From the NCBI RefSeq assembly GCF_009870125.1, contig NC_046681.1, positions 20,783,001 through 20,847,000 of the forward strand: 64,000 nucleotides of DNA. The letters are read 5' to 3'. The position numbers were made by a program, and so were the translations under genes. The notes beneath the pieces were generated by a model, which searched no databases, was not told the DNA's origin, and saw only the letters and a program-made list of their open reading frames with translations. Position 1 is the stretch's first letter. Each line of letters opens with the position of its first letter. Below, piece by piece: positions 9,640 through 20,931 of the stretch. Source of the DNA: Drosophila pseudoobscura (taxonomy: Eukaryota > Arthropoda > Insecta > Diptera > Drosophilidae).

Positions 9640-12600
9640 CTAACTCTCGTATTCGGTGCCGTTGAGAGAATTCTGGAAATGCGTGACCACATAATCGTGA
9701 TAGTACGCCATAATACACAGCGGCTGACCCAGAATAATGGATGCCCAAACAAGGATATTGCCCATGCGTGGGCCCAGGCGACGCTCGATATACTTTGATA
9801 CCGCTGAGAGTGGAATCTGTCCCATCATGCCCATAAAGGCCCAGATCTTGTATGTTTGTAAAGGAACGGAGACCTAAAGAAGAGACTGAATTATAAATAT
9901 AATCGGTTGATGAAGGTCTCACATTCCTAGACCTTACCAAGTATTCATGGAAGAATGCACTAAACAGGAAGACTATGGTCGAAGCCTGACGCGACGAATA
10001 GCCCATTTGGACAACTGGGATGTAGAGATGACGCACGCACCATCTATGCACTGGCATGTTCCATGTTCTCCAGAAGGTGTCAATGTTTATGGCATTCCAC
10101 CAATCACAGTAAAAGTTACGATCCGCAAAGTTCAGCAGCTCACCCACAGCATTCAGGAAAGAGTGGAACATCAGATAAAAGAAGCACAGCCAGACCAAGT
10201 GGTTGGGAAGCTAAACAATACAGTCGGTTATTTGTAAATCATAAAGAGAGCCAGAAAATCGCATACTAACCGCCAGTTTGAGGAGACGCTCTGTGGCCAG
10301 GGCCACATCCATATTTGAGAATGGTATCAGGGAGTTGCGCACCGAGGGAATGATCCATTGCTGGAACAAAGCCATAACCACATGAACTCCAATCATGACC
10401 TCTAACAGGCGCTTCAAAAGGAAACGCTTGCGGACACGACTTGTGCGAGGGAAGTTCAGTTCATAGCACAAAGTGGGAGCGCACAGAAAGTATAGCAAAT
10501 CCCTGTAGCTGAGATTGTCGGGGTACTGCACCAGCTTGGAAATATCTTCATCCTCATCTCCGCCATCCAAGTGACCGTTTTCTAAAGAGGACAAGACCAA
10601 TTAGATATGACTGATGGCATCATTTTTGATGACCTTAACTTACTGAGTTCCGCCAGCGTGATGCTGGGCCTCCGCTCTCGAGGATTCTTTTGGTAGTAGG
10701 TCTGTCGACACCACATATTGGTCTGCACATAGCTCCAGATCTTCAGGAACAGAATCGAGTAAAAGAAGCACACTGTTGAGGCGCCCACTGTGAAAGGCGA
10801 AATCGAAAATAATTTTTTACTTGAATGCATGGGTATTTGGTACTCACTTAAACTGAATGCATGTCCTTTCAGGTGTATAATGACCACGGGCAAACATACC
10901 AGAACAATTATGTTTACTATCTGTATGAAGATGCCAAGACCTTCGGCGATAATTTCCTGAAAATATCAAATAAAATATTCCATGTTACAATAGTGTCACC
11001 ACCTATCGCTTAGCTCACTGTCATCTCTAGGCGCGCCATATCGATGCCAGTAATCGATAGTACAGCATTCTCAATAGTTCCATCAGCGGTTCCGCAATCT
11101 TCTTTGTGTGCAAAAAGGCCATTTATTTCATTTTATTTCGTAAAGTTATTGAATAACTCGCAATACCAGTGGTATCACTTAGTTTAAAGGAATCTAGCAA
11201 GCAATCAAAGGGAAAATGGAAGTAACCGATGCTAACTTGCAACTTCTGGCCGGGTATTTGCAGCAGACGCTCAGCGCCGATCCAAACGTACGCCGGCCGG
11301 GTAAGTGTATTGGAATCTGTGGCGTGTGCGCGGGAAGTGGTGTGAACGACGCCTCGAATGAATGTGAATATGGAGTATGGTCGGTTGGTGATTCTATGTT
11401 CTCTAAATTGTAGCCGAGAAGTTGCTAGAGTCCACCGAACTGCAGCAAAACTATCCTGTGCTGCTGCTGAACCTCATCGACAAGTCGCAAATGGACATGA
11501 CCACGCGTATAGCCGGCGCCATTGCATTCAAGAACTATGTGAAACGGAATTGGGCGGCGCATGAGGATACCGATGGGCCCGATCGCATCCACGAAAGCGA
11601 TCGCAACACGATTAAGTCTCTTATTGTCACTCTTATGCTGCACTCCCCAGTGGCTCTGCAGAAGCAGCTGAGCGACGCCGTGAGCATCATTGGCAAGCAT
11701 GATTTCCCGAAAAAATGGCCGCAAATGATCGACGAGATGGTGCAAAGGTTTGCCTCGGGCGATTTCAATGTGATCAATGGCGTACTACAAACGGCGCATT
11801 CGCTGTTCAAGCGCTATCGTTACGAGTTCAAATCGCAAGCCCTGTGGGAGGAGATCAAGTTCGTGCTGGACCGCATGGCCCAGCCGCTCACAGACCTTCT
11901 GCAGGCCACCATGCAGCTGACAAAAGTGCACGAGAACAATATGGAGGCCTTGAAGGTCATCTATGGGTCATTGGTGCTGGTCAATAAGGTGTTCTTCTCG
12001 CTCAACTCCCAGGATCTGCCCGAATTCTTTGAGGACAACATGAACACCTGGATGGGTGCCTTCATTCAGCAGCTGGCCGTCAATGTCCCAGCTCTGAGCC
12101 GAGACGATGACGATGATCCCGGTGTGCTGGAGTTTCTACGCTCGCAGGTCTGCGAGAATATCTGTCTGTATGCGAAGAAGTACGATGAGGAATTTAAGCC
12201 GTTCATGGAGCAATTTGTGACCGCAGTCTGGGAATTGCTGGTCAAGACCAGCCTCAATACAAAAAACGATTCGGTAAGATTTCCATATTCTCAATAGCCC
12301 TAAAAATATCTCTGATCTCTGGAGATTCCATTCGCAGCTGGTGTCGAATGCCTTGCAATTTATCACCGTGGTTGCTGAGCGGAAAAACTATCAAGGGATT
12401 TTCGAAAATCCAGAGATTCTGGCCCGCATTTGTGAGAAAGTTGTCATTCCCAATCTGGACATTCGGCCCTCCGATGAGGAACTGTTCGAGGACAGTCCCG
12501 AAGAGTATATTCGTCGGGACATTGAGGGCTCGGATGTTGATACCCGCCGGCGCGCTGCCTGTGACCTCGTGAAGTCCTTGTCCCTCAACTACGAGCAAAA

Positions 12601-15600
12601 AATCTTTGGCATTTTTAGTCAATATCTGGAGATATTGTTGGCCAAGTACAAGGAGAATCCGGCGGCCAATTGGCGATCAAAAGACACTGCCATCTATCTT
12701 GTCACCTCGTGGGCATCGCGAGGTGGAACTAAGAAGCATGGCATCACACAGACCTCAGAATTGGTGCCTCTGCCAGAGTTCTGTGCCACGCAGATTATAC
12801 CAGAGCTGGAGCGACCCAATGGTAAGGACAAATAAAAAGGTTGCACCTTTATTATGTATTAAATTGGTGGTCCTCTCTTCCAGTCAATGAGTTGCCCGTG
12901 CTGAAGGCAGCCGCCATCAAGTATATCATGGTTTTCCGCAGCATTCTGGGTCCCCAGGTGCTGGCAAACTGCCTGCCGCAGCTCATTCGCCATCTGCCAG
13001 CCGAAAGCATTGTGGTTCACAGCTATGCCGCCTGTTCCGTGGAAAAGATCCTGGCCATGCGGGATGCTGCCAATGGGATTGTGTTTGGGCCACAGGTACT
13101 GGCACCTCACGTCAATTCGTTGATTAGCGGTCTCTTTGCCACACTCGCGATTCCGGGAGCGTCAGAGAATGAGTTTGTCATGAGAGGTGAGTGTTCTTAG
13201 AGCCGTTTAAATCTGTAGTTTCTTTATTAATTTTAATGATTTTTCATTTTTGCAGCGATAATGCGAAGCTTCTTTGTGCTGCAGGGAGCTTCCATGCCCT
13301 TCATGGGAGTGGCTCTGCCACGTCTCACAGAGATCCTAACCCAAGTGGCCAAAAATCCATCGCGTCCACACTTTAATCATTATCTCTTTGAAACATTGGC
13401 ATTGTCTATAAAGTGAGTGCTCCCTTTCTGCTTTTTGGATTCCAAACTAATTCGGTTTTATCTTTAGAATCGTTTGCCAGGCAGATGCCTCGGCTGTCAG
13501 CTCTTTCGAGGAGGCTTTGTTCCCAGTTTTCCAGGGAATTCTGCAGCAGGATATTGTCGAATTTATGCCCTACGTCTTTCAGATGCTTTCTGTTTTGCTG
13601 GAAGTGCGCGAGGGCAGCGGCTCTATTCCAGAGCCCTACTGGGCCCTGTTCCCTTGTCTACTATCGCCCGCCCTCTGGGATCGTACAGGCAATGTAACGC
13701 CTCTGATTCGTCTCATCTGCGCCTTTGTCAAGCAGGGTGCTGCCCAGATTCAGGCAATGGGAAAACTGGTATGAATTCGGAAGACTTCCAATCCAATTTC
13801 AATTATGATTCAATTTCTGCTTTTTTCAGAATGGCATTTTGGGTATCTTCCAAAAAATGATTGCCTCGAAGGCAAACGACCACGAAGGCTTCTATTTGCT
13901 GCAGAACCTTCTCTCTTATTATCCGGCACCTGAAATCCAATCGAGTATGCGTCAGATCTTTGGGCTGCTCTTCCAGCGACTGTCGCTGTCGAAAACGCCC
14001 AAATATATCTCTGGCATCATCGTATTCTTCTGCTTCTATGTGATCAAGGCCGATGGCAGTCAGCTGGCAAAGCTTATAGACGAAATCCAGCCGAACATGT
14101 TCGGCATGCTGTTGGAACGCATTTTCATCACGGATCTGAAAAACGTCGTCAAAGAGGTGGATCGCAAAATGGTGGCCGTGGGAGTGACTAAACTTCTCAC
14201 CGAAACTCCCGAAATGATGTTGCCCCAATATGCCCAATTCTGGCCGCGTCTGCTCCACGCCCTCATCGACATGTTTGAGCACCCGCTGGAGGCCTTGAAG
14301 GGTATTGAAGGGGAGATTGTTGGTGGAGTTGCCGAAGATCCCGATGCCGGTTACCAGGTGGCCTTTGCCCAACTCACCCATGCCCAGCCCAAGCAGCAGG
14401 ATCACCTGGCCGAGATTAGCGATGCCCGGCAATTTTTGGCCAACGCACTGTCCAAGTACTCGCAGAAGCGACCGGGAGAACTGAGCAACCTGTTGGGTCC
14501 CCTCGAACAGGAGTACAGGCAGATCTTGCAGAAATACTGTGATCAAGCCGGGGTACGCATTGTTTGAGAAATGGAATGAAATTATGATCCGCAATCACAA
14601 TCACACCTCGCCATACATTCGCATACTTTTCTCCATATATTTGTACATGCAACAGAACAGCTCTCCTTCAATCAATCACTCACCCAGTCATGCTGTTTAT
14701 TTGAATTTGTTTTCTTATATATGTTTTAGTGTATTTTTCCGAACAATAAATAGTTACGTTACGCATATGAATTGTTTGATAGATGGTTGCGACACCTCAA
14801 AGGGAAACAAAGTATATTTTCCCTGAGATTTTCAATAGGTAGATGAGAGAGCTTTAGGTGACTAAAAAGTTTATAGGTGTATTGTACGAGTTACCTTAAT
14901 GTCTCGTTAAACACAGCCCGAGTCGAATTATCGCATATACATATATATAAAAGGGTACAATAATTCGAAATCGTTCCAACAGTAATAGGTTGTCAGAAAA
15001 TAAAATGGTCTACTACTTTATGTAAGAACATAAATTAATACACCAAGCCTATTTTACTAAAACACACTCTCCTTAATCATTCCGAAACTAAATGTTTACG
15101 CCACAGCCTTCTCTAGAGCAGGGAACAAACCTAAATCTTTTTTTGAGTGTTGCAGAGAAAGAAAGAAGCGCATACGAAAGAAACGGATATTTCTTACCAC
15201 CAAGTGGACACTACATATGTTTTCATGGCACTAAACCAATAAAATATCACATCAGATTGCTGCTTCAACATCACTCTTTTACATTAATGATGAGCAACCC
15301 TAACAATTCCTTTCACTTTTCGAAACTATTATTTTGGTTAATAAAACGAGTATTTAAAATTATTAGCAGAGTGCAACCAAGCACCATAACATACTACCAT
15401 GCTTAGACTTCTTCAATCAATCAAATTTCCATCGTCAAAATCTTGCACGTCAAACTATCTGCGTGAGTACTCACCATTGCCAGACCCTTCTCTACCGCCA
15501 GACACAGGGATATGTGCACCAAGGAGACTGAAACGAAAAGTACACATGTGAAACTGGTTTGGGTTGCTTATTTCTTTAGTTGGACACTCACAAATGATCA

Positions 15601-16270
15601 GGATGAGGGCATTGTGGCCCTCGCCCTCATTGCGACCGCTGATGAAAAAGAACCAGTCCAGGGGATTGATGCGTATGCCATATCTACGAAGAGTTGCAAA
15701 GATATATTCTCAGAAATTGTATATATTTGTATATGACTCACTTGAGCAGATTCTCCAGACCTAGGCGCAGACCGCCTATGCAGAGCAGTAGGAAACCCCA
15801 GTTAACGAGACCCGTGAAATTGGTAAAGCCCGAGCTCCACGAGAACAGCGAATCACGGGGTCGATGTATACTAACATTGAGAGAGCCTTTGATTACAAAT
15901 TTTTCCGCATCTGTGTATCACTGATATGTTGCACTCACGGTCTGCCGGGCTGAGCCTTACGCTGCTTCTCTTCTTTGGTGGAGATCTCCTCGGCTCGGGT
16001 CACACTCTGGGTTCGTCTGTAGCGCGTCTTCTTCTCACTGCCGTTGGTTCCGTTGCCGTTCTCGTCTTTGTCCAAGACCTTGCGATACTGCCGCAGATCG
16101 ATGGGATTGCCATGCTGATCGAACAGATTCTGGGTGGACTTGCGGTTCCTCAGATTGCTCAGATTATGTTCCGTGGCCGAGGCTGAACGCCTCAGGCGCT
16201 TCATCAGTCCATTCCTTTCGTGCTCTATTTTTGGGGCCCCCTTTTCCTGGGGATCTTTGGTGGTTGTCAT
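9640..16270 (-). CDS. mdy: midway, diacylglycerol O-acyltransferase 1 (MBOAT)
   Basis: Nine coding exons join in frame: 15939-16270, 15742-15870, 15592-15683, 15475-15527, 10848-10956, 10644-10787, 10271-10581, 9938-10210 and 9640-9873, giving 558 residues. The enzyme catalyses the last step of triacylglycerol synthesis (diacylglycerol plus acyl-CoA) in the ER membrane; midway mutants are known for egg chamber degeneration in flies. The N-terminal 110 residues are polar and basic, as expected for the cytosolic N-terminus. A series of membrane spans follows, with the MBOAT/DGAT1 motif FYCDWWN and the invariant histidine in [11 protein letters not shown]. The last exon ends with the family pattern [11 protein letters not shown]. 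Intron 4 (10957-15474) is 4.5 kb and contains Cse1 in antisense orientation. AATAAA on the minus strand lies at plus 9424-9429. Non-coding 5' exons probably lie further upstream but were not identified. Confidence 0.93.
11039..11059 (+). promoter_or_regulatory. Two DRE-like sites before Cse1
   Basis: TATCGATG (11039-11046) and AATCGATA (11052-11059) each match 7 of 8 positions of the DRE. They lie about 160 bp before the Cse1 start codon and inside the midway intron. This fits a housekeeping promoter embedded in the host intron. Confidence 0.5.
11216..14567 (+). CDS. Cse1: Cse1/CAS, exportin-2 (importin-alpha re-exporter)
   Basis: Seven exons join in frame: 11216-11300, 11414-12273, 12338-12821, 12884-13186, 13256-13412, 13468-13768 and 13830-14567, giving 975 residues, the usual exportin-2 length. 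The N-terminal importin-beta region is clear: [20 protein letters not shown] followed by [16 protein letters not shown]. The HEAT-repeat solenoid continues through [16 protein letters not shown] to a C-terminus with [12 protein letters not shown]. The protein binds RanGTP and returns importin alpha to the cytoplasm, so it is essential for nuclear import cycles. The gene lies wholly inside midway intron 4 on the opposite strand. AATAAA lies at 14745-14750. The exon structure is clean, with no frameshift or missing segment. Confidence 0.95.
14751..15474. other. Midway intron remainder after Cse1
   Basis: AT-rich sequence between the Cse1 polyadenylation signal and midway exon 4. No conserved open frame or RNA gene recognised. 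Confidence 0.55.
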
Positions 16271-19200
16271 GGTTGCGTGGTAGTTCTTTAAGTTTTAGTA
16301 GTGGTAGAAATTGTATGTTGATTAGTTTTCTTGAATAGACCAATCTTATCGGACATTCCAGTTGGCCACTAAAAGTGCAATATTAAGATAAGATTTGAAT
16401 GGTGCCCCCCATTAAAGAACTGAAAATTTGGGCCACAGAAATAGCATAGATAGAGATTGACCGAAGGAAATCTGAAGAGGGATAGTTATCGGTCAAAGTT
16501 GCTGGTAATCCATAAGATTAGCTTGTTTATAGAGCAGCAAGTATGTAGTCCATTTAAAAGATGGGTGAACATACGGCGTACAGACGCACTACCGGAATCC
16601 GTTTCAGTGGTTTTGCGGTCAAAGTTCGCCCGGCTGCTTGATCGCTGATTAGGTAAACAGATACTTTTTGCATAGACATTGTACCCCATCAATAGCCGTG
16701 TGGGTAAGTTGTCTGGTCTGGTCTCGTCTATAAAAAGGTCGTTTGACTATTACATCTCACATTAACCAAGCAAAAACCAGTCGCTAAGTTGTTTCAACTA
16801 CGCATCTTAGTCGTCTTTATAACGAGTCAAGATCGCATGTAAAATTGCTGATCACGTTTATTACTATTATCAGCATTAGAGCTAGTGATGATTCTACAAG
16901 ATCGTTTGTCCCGCTTCACTGCCCACGCGTTTCCTCTATCGCTCGCTGTTCTCTCTCTCTCTCGATCCAAATAATTGTCTTTTGAGGCCCCAAATTCTAT
17001 TTTTGAATCAAATTTCGCAGCAAGCGTCAATACTTGATTAGAAAATTGTTGTTTAAACAATTATTTAATATACTCGTTTATAATATATACGAATGGAATG
17101 ACGAAATTTGGGGGTTATTTGTGGGAATGGAACGCATACTTTAGTAGCGAAATCAGCGTCATTTTCAATGAGGAAACAATCGTACATACATAACACATAC
17201 ATACACATACGTTTACTGATATACTCGAGAATTATCGTATATGTACTGTAAATTATATAAACGTTTCTACATGCCTAAAGGTATATTCTGATAGCCTAAG
17301 ATACTGGGGATATCTTTAGTATATCAAAGTTCAATAGTAATATTGTAGTTTCTTATCGTTTATTGCATAAAGAAGGCATAATGCGAGGATAATGAATGAA
17401 CTGTAGATTGAAAAGTTATAGCAGACTTGCATACAGATGATGGATTTCTATCCATATTTCTTTTGTTTCAAAATTTGTTCTTTAGCAAAACTGTTTCTTT
17501 AAAATATTCCCGCACTACTTTTGCATAATCATTCAGTTTCAGTCCATTGAACTGATCCAACTTGAAAGAAAGACACAAGTGCATACAATATGTAAGAATT
17601 TACATATTCCTCGTGTCCCTATACATATATACAGAATGCAGTATGATTAAAGTCGAGTCATGGTGACGCAACATCATGGAGAAGTCGGCGAGGCTCGTCA
17701 TGGCACATCAGGGCGAGAGAGTCATGAGTAATTTACAAGTCGGGTGTAGAGGACAGATTCAGTAAAGCATGCGTACACGTACGGGTTACAAATACAACAC
17801 GCGTTTATATACATGCGTCCTATATGTATACTCAATTGTCTCCCGCATGTTGGGGAAGAGAAAAGAACCTGCATCGAAATGCTTCTGCGGTTTAAGGCTT
17901 AGTTTGTTGAACTTTCGGTTTATATTTATACGGCTGGAGGAGGCCATGGAAGGAGGGGCAGAACTGAAGTGTTTAACTGAAGCACTTATCGTGCTATACT
18001 CTACACATAATATTTGGTTCCAGATAAGAATGAACTGCCTACAGCTGTGGTATGCTATCGAATATCTGATATGTTAGCATGTTGTACTATACCCCGATCA
18101 TATCCTCTGTTCCCTGATAATCTTTGCATTGCTATACCCCAAAATATATCTGAAAAGATCATTCCCCTATCCAGTGTTCACAGTTATACACAAAAACCTA
18201 AAGCTGATTGAAATGCAATATATGACGCGACCTTTCCTTCTGTGCTTTTTTAACATCGACAAACATTCCAGCCTCTACGAACTCCGCTAATTACTACAGT
18301 CGTCAGTCCGAGTGAACCGGTTCCCTGTAAATGGTGAAGAACTCTCTTCCATCTACGGGCAGCAGCGGCGGCGATAAGTAGGTCAGTAATACAAACATTT
18401 TCATCAACTTTAGCTGCGGATCGAAGAGCATTGATGATAAAGGTTATCATTCAGCTGGAGCGGTTCACTGATTGCATAAGTACCCTCAGTACTCTTATCA
18501 TGTTGCCAGGAGGCATTCCGCCGCCAGACATGTCTGGTCAGGGCACACACTCGCAATCATAATGTTTTCCCCTACTCGTACTTCTTACATCGTAAAACGG
18601 ATGCGAGCCCACACAAAAGACACGGACACGAGAGTAAGCAAATAAAACATTAAAAATTTGCCGGCTCCTCGTATTCTATTATCAATGGAAAAGCACGTCT
18701 AAATGTTGTGTTATCAGCGGCAGTCTGACATTTGCCGCCGCCGCCTGATAAAAGCTCAGCTGGTATTTTCCTATTGGATTGAGAGAAAATTTGTTTTTCC
18801 AACAGGTTCACATACAAGTATACAAAGATCGCTCTCTCTCTCCCCATTGTTTGCTCTGCCTCTCTCTCCCACTCTATTGTTTTCTCTGTTCCTCTGTTTA
18901 GCACGAACAGGTTTTTGGCAATAGAAGTTTGTTTGGTTTTTGTGATACCCTGCTTGCAAAAAGGTATTACGATCTTGAATGGATATTGGTAACGCAGATC
19001 CACCATCAATAACCCTATTGTGTATAATATAACCTTGCATATAAACTTCTTTTTACTGAAAACATTTCTAAGATCCGATCACAATATCAAATAACCTTCG
19101 CTCAAAAATCTTCTTTGTTTCTCCCACCAATCGTTTCTTATTGCAGTTCTAGCTGTTTTTGTATATGTATGTAAGTAGTTTCCAGTGAAACAATGGATCG

Positions 19201-20671
19201 AGGGAAGGGTATCAACAGCTTCGGCCACCAATGATTAGCTTGTTGTTTTGTTTTGGAAGAGACAACGACGCCGCCGCGGCGTCACATTTCGAAAATGTTT
19301 CCTCAGACCTGCGTCTGTCCTCGGATCAAGGTTATTTTCGCTATATGCTCGAATATAGCTGGTCATTATCTGATTACGCACAACACATTGATGGCTGAAG
19401 AGAGCTGCCAGAGATAGTTTCACTAATCTATGATTTCTATATTAACTAACGCTCTAATGCGATTTGAATTGCAAAAACGATATTATTATCATGGGTAGAC
19501 TTGATCACGGAAGTTTTGTTTTACTTTTATCACTGTTTATCAGAACGAAACCAGTTCTAAAGGGGGGAAATTGAGTCATAAACTTTGGCAGCACGTGTTT
19601 TCGGTCACTTTTCTTCATTGTTTTTGTCACTTTTGTTCTGGTTTTACTGTTCTTTATGAGTGAACATCTTCCGTTTCGCAGAACTGCAATTCTGCACACT
19701 TCATTTGGGGGCCGGGTGCCCCATTTACGGTTTTCATTAACCTTCCCCCCCAACAAAAGCGAAAGTGAAGCGAAGAATCCAATCGGTGGATCGTAAACAA
19801 AAAAGTTTCACACTCTCTCACTTAATTTTAGCGTCTCACTGGAAGCTCCATGAACTTGACTTCACACCAAAACACTCTTTGTTAAACTATTAATTTATTT
19901 ACGTGTATTTTCGGGCACCTTGCATACAATTTAGTTTAATTTGTACTTTGTTGCTTGTTTGTTTGTTTGTTGTCTTCACCCACGACGCACACGACGGGGG
20001 GTGCCAGAAGAGAACGTTGCGGCGGCGTTTTATTCACTGTGTGCGTTTGTCGTTTTTCGAATGTATACATTTGCTGAATATATTACATGGCAACTACACG
20101 GTAACTACACCTTCGGTACATAAGGAAAAGTGAAAAAGAGGGTACTGCCAACAGGCGAAACGGTCCAGAAAATACAACGTATGCAAGGTAAAATCCACCT
20201 CTTTTTCTTTGAATGGGCTATTCAAAATTACGACTCATTTTTTCGTTGCACAGTGAGCGTGAGGATCAGTCGATAGCTCCGATAACATATAATCGTTTTT
20301 TTCGCGGGCCGTGAAGATTTTGATTGGCGCTTGGAATTAAGCACAGAGATATCTGATTTGAATTCTATAATTCGATTCGATACAGATTCGATCTTTCATA
20401 TGGCAACTATATATATGATATAGCAATCTTATAGTAATGGCTGCGCCAGTCATATCAGATTGATAAAGAAGACCTTAATTCTCTACCTCGCTGTGCTAAC
20501 TCACCTTGCATTTGGATTGAAAGCAATCATTTTCATTTAGAAATATCGAAACACCTCTGACCAATGATAGCGGTGATGAGCGCGGAAAAGCGATCGCGTG
20601 AGAGCATTTGAAAAGGAGCTTTCGTCTTAAATGTAATTTTGTTTAACTTGTTAACGGATATTTTTGTATGT
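16271..20671. other. 4.4 kb non-coding region upstream of midway
   Basis: No protein-coding gene could be supported. The region contains GATA-type motifs (for example near 16340-16395), CT-rich runs near 16950 and 18835-18895, and many short CATACATATG-type repeats. It may hold midway 5' UTR exons and regulatory DNA. An isolated TATA-like element is listed separately. Confidence 0.5.
16729..16737 (+). promoter_or_regulatory. Isolated TATA box without a following coding gene
   Basis: TATAAAAAG on the plus strand, with a TCACATT Initiator-like sequence about 30 bp downstream. No open frame of substance follows. It could start a non-coding RNA, be a remnant promoter, or be chance. Confidence 0.25.
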
Positions 20672-20931
20672 TTTATTTTATTGCACTAACAACTACAAAA
20701 CAAACATTTCAATAATTGAATTTGTAGAATACAATACAAAATTCTTCTCAAATTAACATTTCAGTCACATTGTGACGTCAGCAGGGCCTTACAACTAACA
20801 ACAAATAAATACAGATACAGATCGGTTCTCCTCCCGTTAAAGCTGACTTATTTACAAAAACAATTAAGTGTAAGAAAAGTTTCTGATAGATTTGGTATAG
20901 AGCGCAGTTAAGAAAATTGTGTTATCTTAGG

